Shown: one piece after another, positions 34,601 to 40,541 of the stretch
Layout of the letters: every line of letters begins with the position of its first letter
How positions within the stretch are numbered: position 1 is the first letter of the stretch
NCBI GenBank assembly: GCA_023251775.1
Contig: JAHEYC010000009.1
Coordinates: 1-57,469 of the forward strand
Direction of reading: 5' to 3'
From: Sphingobacteriaceae bacterium
GTDB taxonomy: Bacteria > Bacteroidota > Bacteroidia > B-17B0 > Aurantibacillaceae
Length of the DNA stretch: 57,469 nucleotides
Notes under the pieces: generated by a model
What the model saw: only the letters and a program-made list of their open reading frames with translations
Told to the model about the DNA's origin: nothing
Database searches by the model: none
Translations under genes and position numbers: made by a program

Positions 34601-36453
34601 GGCGCTAATGGAATTGGATTGACCGTTACGGATGTAGTTCCCACGGGACTGTTACAACCCAGTACTGTTGCATATACAGAATACATACCGGTTGCTAATG
34701 TTGTTGCTCCAACAATAGTTGGATTTTGCAAAGCAGAAGAAAATACATTTGGTCCTGTCCAACTATAAGTTGCAGTTGCAATAGTACTCGCAAATAAACT
34801 TAACGTTGAGCCCGAACAAATAGTTGAATTATTTGTTGCTACAGGCGCTGCAGGATTTGGATTAACAACAACTGCAACTGTTCCGGTTAAACCTGTACAA
34901 CCTGCAACGATGGCTCTAACCGAATAAACCCCGGCTGCAAGAAGAGTAACTCCGGGAATAGTTGGATTTTGTAAATTCGAGGTAAAACCATTAGGCCCGT
35001 TCCAAGTGTAAGTTGCACCAGCAACAGTGCTGGCAGTTAAGCTCAATAATTGCCCAACACATAAAGGTGTGTTAGCTCCTGCAACCGGAGGTGGCGGAAC
35101 AAAAGGCGGACAAGTAACGGTATTCATTTGGTAATCTCTCACCATCTCGCTTAATAGAACTGCACCACGGAATTCTTGACACTTAACTCCAAAAACAAAT
35201 TGACCATTTGTATTCGCAACACCACTCATAATTCCTGTTACAGGATTTAATGTAACAGAAGGTGCCGGTGAATTAAAAGGACTTGTAGCTGTATAACTTG
35301 GAACCCAATTTACAGGCGTCATTCCTGCTACGTTATTTGTAAAAGTTGGAGCCGGCGCATCATTATAAGGGGTATACATTGAATAAACCAAAACGTCGCC
35401 ATCTAGATCGGTTGCCGATTGATTTAAAGCAAATGTATTAGTTGAACAGACAAATAAAGGCGGCAAGGCATTATAACTTGGACTACTGTTCGGAACAAAT
35501 GTGTTATCGTAAACAGTGACCATATCAAAATGATATATTTCATCATTTGGAGATAATGCACCATATGCAATTCTCACAAAAACTTCAACAGTATTTCCAA
35601 TTAATCCGGTTGCCGTAGCAAAAACATTTGTATTAAAATCGGCTACACGCTGACCGTTGACCGGAAATAATACTTTTGCCCCGCCATTAATAGAATAATA
35701 AATTTTAATTGAGTCGGTATTTTCGAGGGTAACACCGGCAGGTTCTGAATAATTAACGCTTAAGTTAACACCAGCTGCAAAAGCCGAAATATTTATAGTT
35801 GAAGTTGCATAAACAATTTTACTTCCCAATGCATTATTTTGACTAGTTACTTCAAACGATCCGTTAGCTACTGCTGCTGTAGGTGCGGGCGCTGCTCCTG
35901 TAATTGTTCTTGTCCAAGCGGTAGGACCTGCATCAGAAGTAGTTCCGTCAGCTAATGTGAAATCCTCTGTCCAAGTTTTGAAATAACAAGGAATAAAAGC
36001 ATAAAATGTTTCACCTGCCGAAGCCGGCAGTGTAATATTAAGGATACTTGGGTTTCTGCAACACAAAGAATAAACTAAATGCATTCCACCCGGGGCAGGT
36101 GCTAAATTTACAGAGATCGTATATGTTCTTTCTTCAACACAAGGAGTTACCGCAGGTGCAGTTGCGCAAGGAGGCAAAACGGCGGGAATATTAATTATAG
36201 CTCCACCATTCATTGTGAAATTTCTACTAGGTGCAAACAAAGAGCCATCGGCCTGTAGAACAGATATTGCTACGTTGGCAGGAAAAGCAATTCCCGAACA
36301 ATCACGGTAAAGCTTTAACATCACCGTATAATTATTACCCCCGTTATAAGTATAAGTAAGAGCTCCCCCTACTATATGGGAAGAAAATCCTTTATTTGGA
36401 ATAATAAAGGAAAAAATAATAAAACAAAGTAAACTTCGGTATAAATTCCTCAT
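28699..36453 (-). CDS. giant SprB-like surface adhesin with type B (gliding-associated) C-terminal domain
   Basis: 2584-residue exported adhesin. Signal peptide 1-24. The N-terminal domain begins SHIVGGALTY, as in many gliding-associated proteins, and is split by a foreign segment at about 157-320 before resuming at NALPPLFVCSTNTF. About 20 tandem 81-residue Ig-like repeats follow (455-2070), each with two cysteines and a GPN[AS]F core. Next are two TGTITG domains (about 2080-2270), three PKD domains (DFSN..., WDFGDASG) and a TIGR04131-type C-terminal domain starting VPTAFTPNGDGSNDI. The C-terminal domain marks it for T9SS export with PorP/SprF help. First gene of a four-gene operon. Adhesion or gliding is inferred from the family. 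Confidence 0.92.
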   Translation of the reverse strand: MRNLYRSLLCFIIFSFIIPNKGFSSHIVGGALTYTYNGGNNYTVMLKLYRDCSGIAFPANVAISVLQADGSLFAPSRNFTMNGGAIINIPAVLPPCATAPAVTPCVEERTYTISVNLAPAPGGMHLVYSLCCRNPSILNITLPASAGETFYAFIPCYFKTWTEDFTLADGTTSDAGPTAWTRTITGAAPAPTAAVANGSFEVTSQNNALGSKIVYATSTINISAFAAGVNLSVNYSEPAGVTLENTDSIKIYYSINGGAKVLFPVNGQRVADFNTNVFATATGLIGNTVEVFVRIAYGALSPNDEIYHFDMVTVYDNTFVPNSSPSYNALPPLFVCSTNTFALNQSATDLDGDVLVYSMYTPYNDAPAPTFTNNVAGMTPVNWVPSYTATSPFNSPAPSVTLNPVTGIMSGVANTNGQFVFGVKCQEFRGAVLLSEMVRDYQMNTVTCPPFVPPPPVAGANTPLCVGQLLSLTASTVAGATYTWNGPNGFTSNLQNPTIPGVTLLAAGVYSVRAIVAGCTGLTGTVAVVVNPNPAAPVATNNSTICSGSTLSLFASTIATATYSWTGPNVFSSALQNPTIVGATTLATGMYSVYATVLGCNSPVGTTSVTVNPIPLAPIATNNSTICSGATLNLFANLIAGATYSWTGPNAFSSALQNPTIVGATTLATGMYSVYVTVGGCNGPIGTTSVTVNPIPLAPIATNNSTICAGQTLNLFSNLVAGATYSWAGPNAFTSTLQNPTIVGATTLATGMYSVYVTVGGCNGPIGTTSVTINPLPLAPIATNNSTICAGATLNLFSNLIAGATYSWSGPNAFTSTLQNPTIVGATTLATGMYSVYVTVGGCNGPIGTTSVTINPLPLAPIATNNSTICSGSTLNLFSNLIAGASYSWTGPNAFTSTLQNPTIVGATTLATGMYSVYVTVGGCNGPIGTTSVTINPIPLAPIATNNSTICSGSTLNLFSNLIAGASYSWTGPNAFTSTLQNPTIVGATTLATGMYSVYVTVGGCNGPIGTTSVTVNPIPIAPIATNNSTICSGATLNLFSNLIAGATYSWSGPNSFTANIQNPTIVGATTLATGMYSVYVTVGGCNGLVGTTSVTINPIPLAPIATNNSTICSGSTLNLFSNLIGGATYSWTGPNAFSSNLQNPSIVGATTLATGVYSVYVTVGGCNGPIGTTSVTINPIPLAPIATNNSTLCTGSTLNLFSNLIAGATYSWTGPNAFTSALQNPTIVGATTLATGMYSVYVTVGGCIGPIGTTSVTISPIPIAPIATNNSTICAGQTLSLSASTTVGATYTWSGPNSFTANVQNPTIVGATTLATGVYTVFVTIVGCPSPIGTTSVTINPLPLAPIATNNSTICSGQTLNLFSNLIAGATYSWTGPNAFSSSLQNPSIVGASTLAAGVYSVYATVGGCPGPIGTTSVTVNQTPGAPIATNNSTLCTGQTLNLFSNLIAGATYSWSGPNAFTSSLQNPTIVGATTLATGMYSVYVTVGGCTGPIVTTSVTISDIPPAPIATNNSTICAGQTLNLSATFTVGGTYTWSGPNSFTANVQNPTIVGASTLASGVYSVFVTIVGCPSPIGTTSVTVNPLPLAPIATNNSTICSGQTLNLFANFIAGATYSWTGPNTFTDNVQNPSIVGASTLAAGIYSVFATVNGCPGPIGTTSVTINPTPLAPIATNNSTLCTGGTLSLTANTIVGATYSWSGPNAFASGLQNPTIVGASTLATGMYSVFVTVNGCTGPIGTTSVTISDIPPAPIATNNSPICANSTLSLSASFTVGGTYTWIGPNSFTSNVQNPTIVGASTLASGVYSVFVTVVGCPSPFGVTSVTVNPSPLAPIASNNSALCPGQTLSLTANTIAAATYSWSGPNGFSSSLQNPVVVGISTLDAGVYSVYVNVAGCNGPLGTTNVTINPTPPPPTGNSNSPVCNGQDLIFNITPSGGIYSWTGPNSFTSSLQNPTISPAVLASTGNYSVTITLLGCTSSVAVIGGSVGVNPSAAIPSANSPLCTGNTLSLSATFSPGVSYNWTGPNAFASALQNPTLVAIGPAAGVYTVVSSLNGCNGPASTIIVVIDVPAVVDIGPRIDTICASAVFIPLTGTITGNYTNSLWTTLGSGTFAPTNSLATTYTMSAADVSGPFFELVLTSFGGGCPSQNDTIRFMVLTSPTVDVATSLNICKNAFVPFSGTITGVTNTGTWTANGGTGIFNPGTNTLNGTYIPSSADTTAGFLTLILTSTNNKGCLPNKDSIMVTFIRSPFADFSNSLACANQTISFTDLSAPSNSLGTFSWDFGDASGGSVLANPVHTYSSTSTFTVIHLVTLTNGCFDTIKKSVTVYNSPVADFTYSSVCVGYASSFFDQSTIVTDTIVTWNWTFGNGSNSNIKNPTSSYTLTGNYVVNFTVTTNKGCPATITKTITVNPNPIADFTATPQYVLAYDNVNFIDQSAPAPTLTNWTWNFANIGNSTSQNPNFAFPDKGIYPVRLIVKDNNGCLDTVTKDIFVTLLPLVPTAFTPNGDGSNDILFVKGGPFKSLSFRCYNSWGELLFVSDVQEKGWDGSYKGQPVPLGVYVWILDVELYNGTFVRKTGDVTVLK
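30240..35090 (-). repeat. tandem array of ~20 x 243-bp coding repeats
   Basis: Each unit encodes 81 residues starting APIATNNST and containing Cys at unit positions 11 and 65. Copies 2-17 are very similar, with adjacent copies such as 6 and 7 nearly identical at the protein level. The edge copies (1, 18-20) are diverged, a pattern of central homogenisation. Such an array is prone to expansion, contraction and assembly collapse, so the copy number here may not be exact. Confidence 0.9.
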
Positions 36454-36732
36454 GCTTAAATATTAAATATGTTGTAGTGTTATAATTAAAATTAAAATAA
36501 TGTCAGCTCAAACTTATCCCTATCTACTTTTTAGAATCAACAGTCATACTGTAAAATCCGTCTATAGGTTTCGTTACTATACGAATTTACAAAATAATTT
36601 AATCACTTTTTACCTAAATTGATTTAGTTAAAAAATTAACAGTTTAATTTTCAGTCAGATACGTTTTGTCCTTGATTTTCTACTTGATCTAATTGCGGCG
36701 GGCTCAGCTTATTGAAAGAAATCAATTTAAGC
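36454..36732. other. 279-bp gap upstream of the adhesin operon
   Basis: AT-rich and non-coding. The only structured signal I see is a minus-strand TAAATTCG (36582-36589), a one-mismatch -7 box. It would give the adhesin mRNA a leader of about 125 nt, unlike the very short leaders predicted elsewhere. No terminator for bshA is evident. Confidence 0.4.
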
Positions 36733-37869
36733 TTATTTCTTCTTATTCTTTGTGACCAAGCGTCTGTATAAACTCTCGTACATTGGCAATATGGCGTTCA
36801 CATCAAATTTTTTTGCGTGAGCGTAAGCGTTCTGTCTGAATTTCTCCAAAAGTTTATCATCACTCAATAATTTTATAGCATTTGCGGCCATTTCATTTGT
36901 ATTTCCAACAGAACTCATGAATCCGGTTTTCCCTTGTATATTAACTTCGGGCAAACCACCGGCATTGGTGCTTATCACCGGCATTTTCATAGCCATTGCT
37001 TCCAACGCCGCTAAACCAAAACTTTCAGTTTCGGAAGGAAGTAAAAAAAGATCGCCAATGCAAAGTACATCCATTGGGTTTGGAATTCTTCCCAAACTAA
37101 TAATATCTGAACTATGTTTGCTTTTGCGCGCTAATGTTTCTATGGCCGAACGTTCCGGACCATCGCCTACCAAAATTAATTTACATTTTATTTTAGCGCG
37201 CACTTTATTAAAAATGGCGATCACATCTTCCACACGTTTTACCCTTCTGAAATTACTCACATGCACCATGATCTTCTCATTGTGCGGCGCATAATGTTTT
37301 TTGGAACAATTTCCGGCTGATGCTTTATAATCTTCTATATTAATGAAGTTAGGAATAACTTCGATCTTATTATCGATCTTAAATGTTTTCAAAGTATCCT
37401 TCATTAAACTTTCCGACACTGAGGTGATAGCATTACTTTGATTCAACGAAAAACGGATCACTGGTTCAAATGAAGGATCGCGTCCTACCAATGTAATATC
37501 GGTTCCATGCAACGTTGTTACATAAGGCAAACTTATTTTTTTTGACTTTAAAATTTGTTGCGCCATGTAGGCAACCGACGCATGAGGAATTGCATAATGC
37601 ACATGTAAAACATCCAAGCGCTCATAAATTGCAACATCAACAATTTTACTCGCCAAAACACTTTCGTAAGGTTGATATTCGAACAAAGGATAATCGTTCA
37701 CGCTTACTTCGTGATAAAATAAATTTTCGCTGAACTGGTTTAATCGAAATGGTTGCGAATAACTCATAAAGTGAACTTTATGTCCTTTTTTTGCAAGAGC
37801 AATTCCAAGTTCTGTAGCTACTACACCACTTCCACCATAGGTTGGATAACAAACAATACCAATATTCAT
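36733..37869 (-). CDS. bshA: N-acetyl-alpha-D-glucosaminyl L-malate synthase BshA
   Basis: GT4 glycosyltransferase that joins UDP-GlcNAc to L-malate, the first step of bacillithiol synthesis (cytosol). 378 residues. The N terminus MNIGIVCYPTYGGSGVVATELG is the BshA signature (glycine-rich loop; 15-residue core TYGGSGVVATELG). Further blocks are LHGTDITLVGRDPS, VSNFRRVKRVEDV and the GT4 nucleotide-sugar motif SETESFGLAALEAMAMK. It is divergent from queE with only about 44 bp between start codons. It implies this organism uses bacillithiol; bshB and bshC are not in the window. Confidence 0.94.
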   Translation of the reverse strand: MNIGIVCYPTYGGSGVVATELGIALAKKGHKVHFMSYSQPFRLNQFSENLFYHEVSVNDYPLFEYQPYESVLASKIVDVAIYERLDVLHVHYAIPHASVAYMAQQILKSKKISLPYVTTLHGTDITLVGRDPSFEPVIRFSLNQSNAITSVSESLMKDTLKTFKIDNKIEVIPNFINIEDYKASAGNCSKKHYAPHNEKIMVHVSNFRRVKRVEDVIAIFNKVRAKIKCKLILVGDGPERSAIETLARKSKHSSDIISLGRIPNPMDVLCIGDLFLLPSETESFGLAALEAMAMKMPVISTNAGGLPEVNIQGKTGFMSSVGNTNEMAANAIKLLSDDKLLEKFRQNAYAHAKKFDVNAILPMYESLYRRLVTKNKKK

Positions 37870-37879
37870 AATGCGGGAA

Positions 37880-37887
37880 CAAAATTA
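37880..37887 (-). promoter_or_regulatory. -7 promoter box (TAATTTTG) of bshA
   Basis: Minus-strand TAnnTTTG match 10 nt before ATG 37869. It lies back to back with the queE box, 12 bp away. Confidence 0.6.
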
Positions 37888-37899
37888 CGAATTAAACCG

Positions 37900-37907
37900 T
37901 AGTTTTG
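37900..37907 (+). promoter_or_regulatory. -7 promoter box (TAGTTTTG) of queE
   Basis: TAnnTTTG match. It overlaps the TTG at 37905, which is therefore not the start; TTG 37911 and 37914 follow at 3 and 6 nt. Confidence 0.55.
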
Positions 37908-37913
37908 CAGTTG

Positions 37914-38567
37914 TTGAATTATAAGCTTCATAATTTAAGTACTGAGGATGAATCCTTTGTAGTAAGTGGTGAAAAACTTCCTGTGATGGAAGAATTTTAC
38001 ACCATCCAAGGCGAAGGTTTTAATACCGGCAAGCCTGCGTATTTTATTCGTATTGGCGGTTGCGGTATTGGCTGTCATTGGTGCGATGTAAAAGAAAGTT
38101 GGAATGCGAATCAACATCCGCTTGTATCTACCAAAAACGTGATCAAAAATGTGATCGACCAAAAAGCAGATTCGGTGGTTATTACAGGCGGAGAACCTTT
38201 GATCTATAATTTGGATCTTCTTACAAGAGAATTAAAACGTCAAGGTGTAAAAACATTTATCGAAACTTCGGGCGCTTATGCATTCTCCGGTACTTGGGAT
38301 TGGATCTGTTTATCTCCCAAAAAAACCATGTTACCCTTGCAAGAAAATTATAAACTGGCCAACGAATTAAAAGTTATTGTTTACAATAAGAACGATATTT
38401 CCTGGGCACAAGAACAAGCAAAACATGTTTCAAACGATTGTATTTTGTATTTACAACCCGAATGGAGCAAAACAGAAGAATTGATCCCATTGATCGTAGA
38501 ATTCGTGAAAACTCATACTAAATGGCGCATCTCCCTGCAAAGTCACAAATACATGCATATCCCATAG
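37914..38567 (+). CDS. queE: 7-carboxy-7-deazaguanine synthase QueE
   Basis: Radical SAM enzyme converting 6-carboxytetrahydropterin to 7-carboxy-7-deazaguanine in queuosine/preQ0 synthesis. The atypical QueE cluster motif CxxxCxxC is seen as CGIGCHWC (residues 50, 54, 57), preceded by EEFYTIQGEG and followed by the SAM-binding TGGEPL. 217 residues. The start is uncertain: TTG 37914 fits the 6-nt spacing from the -7 box; TTG 37911 is equally in frame; ATG 37986 would begin closer to the conserved core, leaving an unusual 24-residue extension unexplained. Confidence 0.92.
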   Translation: MNYKLHNLSTEDESFVVSGEKLPVMEEFYTIQGEGFNTGKPAYFIRIGGCGIGCHWCDVKESWNANQHPLVSTKNVIKNVIDQKADSVVITGGEPLIYNLDLLTRELKRQGVKTFIETSGAYAFSGTWDWICLSPKKTMLPLQENYKLANELKVIVYNKNDISWAQEQAKHVSNDCILYLQPEWSKTEELIPLIVEFVKTHTKWRISLQSHKYMHIP

Positions 38568-38650
38568 AGGATATTTCCTGCTCTTAACCTCTATTTACCA
38601 CTCATAATTTATTTTTTCTCCTTTTATAAGGGATGCTTACCTTCGGTAAA

Positions 38651-39694
38651 ATGGCTAAACACAACAAAACATATTGGATAGCTCAAGTTGGTGGATGGTC
38701 GTTCTATACGCTTATCAATCTCATTTTTTTTGAGTTAACAGCTAAAACCACAAAACAAGATTATATCATTTACTTTTTCGTTATCACGTTGGGCATTTCT
38801 ATTAGTCACATTTACCGGACTGTGCTTAAAAAATTGAAGGTGGTGGAAATGAATTTTCTCTATCAAATAATTACAATGCTCATCAGTAGTGTTTTTAAAG
38901 GTGCTATTACTGCATTGATCATTAATGTGATCTTAAAAGTGATCTTTCCCGGTGCACCGATCAGTTTTGAAAATCTTTTGAAGGATATCATTAATTTTTC
39001 AACTGTATTTTTTGTATGGAATATCATCTACTTTGGTTATCATTATTTAGTGAATTACAAACGCGCAGAGATAGACAATCTTCGTTTGGAAGCAGCCGGA
39101 AAAGAAAGTGAACTCAATAGTTTAAAAGCGCAATTAAATCCACACTTCATGTTCAATAGCATGAATAGCATTCGAGCGTTAGTTGATGAAGATCCCATAA
39201 AAGCAAAACAAGCGGTGACTCAATTATCAAACATCTTGCGCAATTCGTTATTGATGAACAAAAGCAAAGAGATCACCATTAAAGAAGAAATGAATTTGGT
39301 GAAAGATTATCTAGATCTTGAAAAGATCCGTTACGAAGAACGCTTGAGTTTTGAATTATCCATCGATCCTAAAACAGAACACTTGATGGTTCCGCCTTTA
39401 ATTATCCAAGGACAAGTTGAAAATGCCATTAAACACGGGATCTCAAAACTAGAACAAGGCGGGAAGATAATTGTTGCCACAAAATTAAAAGATTCGTTGC
39501 TCTTGATCACTGTTACAAATACAGGACAATTGAACACTGAACGTTCGATCACAGGATTAGGATTCAATAACTCTTTGCAGCGCTTGCAATTGATGTACGG
39601 AAAAAAAGCTGAGATCAAAATTCAAGAAATACCCAATACAAAATTAGTTGAGACACATATTCAGATCCCATTAAAAACACAAACTAAAAACTAA
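38651..39694 (+). CDS. LytS-like membrane sensor histidine kinase
   Basis: Two-component sensor of the His_kinase (PF06580) type. Four hydrophobic helices (residues 10-140), a short coiled coil (REIDNL to AAGKESEL), then the phosphoacceptor region LNPHFMFNSMNSIRALV with His at about 177, and a GHKL ATPase domain with PPLIIQGQVENAIKHG (N box). ATG 38651 (MAKHNKTYWIAQ) is preferred over ATG 38633 because a TACCTTCG, a near -7 box, lies at 38638-38645. It forms a pair with the response regulator 12 nt downstream. The signal sensed is unknown. Confidence 0.9.
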   Translation: MAKHNKTYWIAQVGGWSFYTLINLIFFELTAKTTKQDYIIYFFVITLGISISHIYRTVLKKLKVVEMNFLYQIITMLISSVFKGAITALIINVILKVIFPGAPISFENLLKDIINFSTVFFVWNIIYFGYHYLVNYKRAEIDNLRLEAAGKESELNSLKAQLNPHFMFNSMNSIRALVDEDPIKAKQAVTQLSNILRNSLLMNKSKEITIKEEMNLVKDYLDLEKIRYEERLSFELSIDPKTEHLMVPPLIIQGQVENAIKHGISKLEQGGKIIVATKLKDSLLLITVTNTGQLNTERSITGLGFNNSLQRLQLMYGKKAEIKIQEIPNTKLVETHIQIPLKTQTKN

Positions 39695-39706
39695 AACATA
39701 CATACC

Positions 39707-40420
39707 ATGAAGGCAATTATTGTAGATGATGAACGTTTAGCGCGTAACGAATTAAAAAGTTTGCTCGCCAATCATAAAGAAATTGAAGTGATAGCAGAAT
39801 GCGCTAATGCTACCGAAGCCAAAGAAAAAATTGATGCATTAAAACCTGATGTTGTTTTTTTGGACATTAATATGCCGGGCAAATCAGGCTTGGAATTGGT
39901 TGAAGAAATTTCTGCCCTACCCGATGTTGTTTTTGTAACAGCGTATGATGAGCACGCCATTAAAGCATTTGAGTTAAATGCATTTGATTATTTATTAAAG
40001 CCCGTTCAACCACAACGTTTATCGGAAACTCTGAAAAAACTTGCCGAAAAAGAACATGTTTCTAAAGGAGATAATAATGGCCCACTAGATGAGAACGAAT
40101 TAATTTTTGTAAAAGACGGAGAAAAATGTTGGTTCGTTCGCTTAGCCGATATACGCTTGTTTGAATCGGAAGGAAATTATGTGCGCGTATATTTCGAGAA
40201 TTTTAAACCACTTATTTTACGAAGTTTAAATAATCTTGAAGGTCGACTTAACGAACGTCAGTTTTTTAGAGCCAGTCGTAAACACATCATTAATCTTAGA
40301 TGGATAGCCAGCGTTGAAACCTGGTTCAATGGTGGCTTAATGGTTAAGCTCAAAGACGGAAAAGAGGTAGAAATATCACGTAGACAAGCTGTTAAAATAA
40401 AGGATATGCTCAGTCTTTAG
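39707..40420 (+). CDS. LytTR-family response regulator
   Basis: Receiver domain (residues 1-115) with acidic pocket DDE at the N terminus, phosphoacceptor Asp in VVFLDINMPG (about 54), switch Thr in VFVTAYDEHA and Lys in LLKPV. The C-terminal LytTR DNA-binding domain (about 135-235) has GNYVRVYF and FFRASRKHIINLRWI. 237 residues. Co-transcribed with the LytS-like kinase, its presumed phosphodonor. Targets are unknown. A weak autoregulatory or downstream target could be the secreted M43-like gene that follows 121 bp later, but no LytTR repeat pair is obvious there. Confidence 0.93.
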   Translation: MKAIIVDDERLARNELKSLLANHKEIEVIAECANATEAKEKIDALKPDVVFLDINMPGKSGLELVEEISALPDVVFVTAYDEHAIKAFELNAFDYLLKPVQPQRLSETLKKLAEKEHVSKGDNNGPLDENELIFVKDGEKCWFVRLADIRLFESEGNYVRVYFENFKPLILRSLNNLEGRLNERQFFRASRKHIINLRWIASVETWFNGGLMVKLKDGKEVEISRRQAVKIKDMLSL

Positions 40421-40541
40421 TGAACAATAAAAAGGCTTCACTCACCAACAACCTAGTTTTGAAAACTTAGAATGCATTTTTAATAGCTATAAAGTGTATT
40501 TTACGTTTTTTTCACTACATTTAAGGGTTAAATCAACCGAT

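Noticed and set aside
32741-34768. Series of plus-strand ORFs of 60-148 residues, similar to each other
   Set aside because: They are antisense readings of the 243-bp adhesin repeats; similarity comes from the repeat, not from selection.
30240-35090. Regular tandem repeats as a possible CRISPR or satellite array
   Set aside because: The unit is 243 bp, stays in frame over about 20 copies and encodes a coherent Ig-like module, so it is protein repeat sequence.
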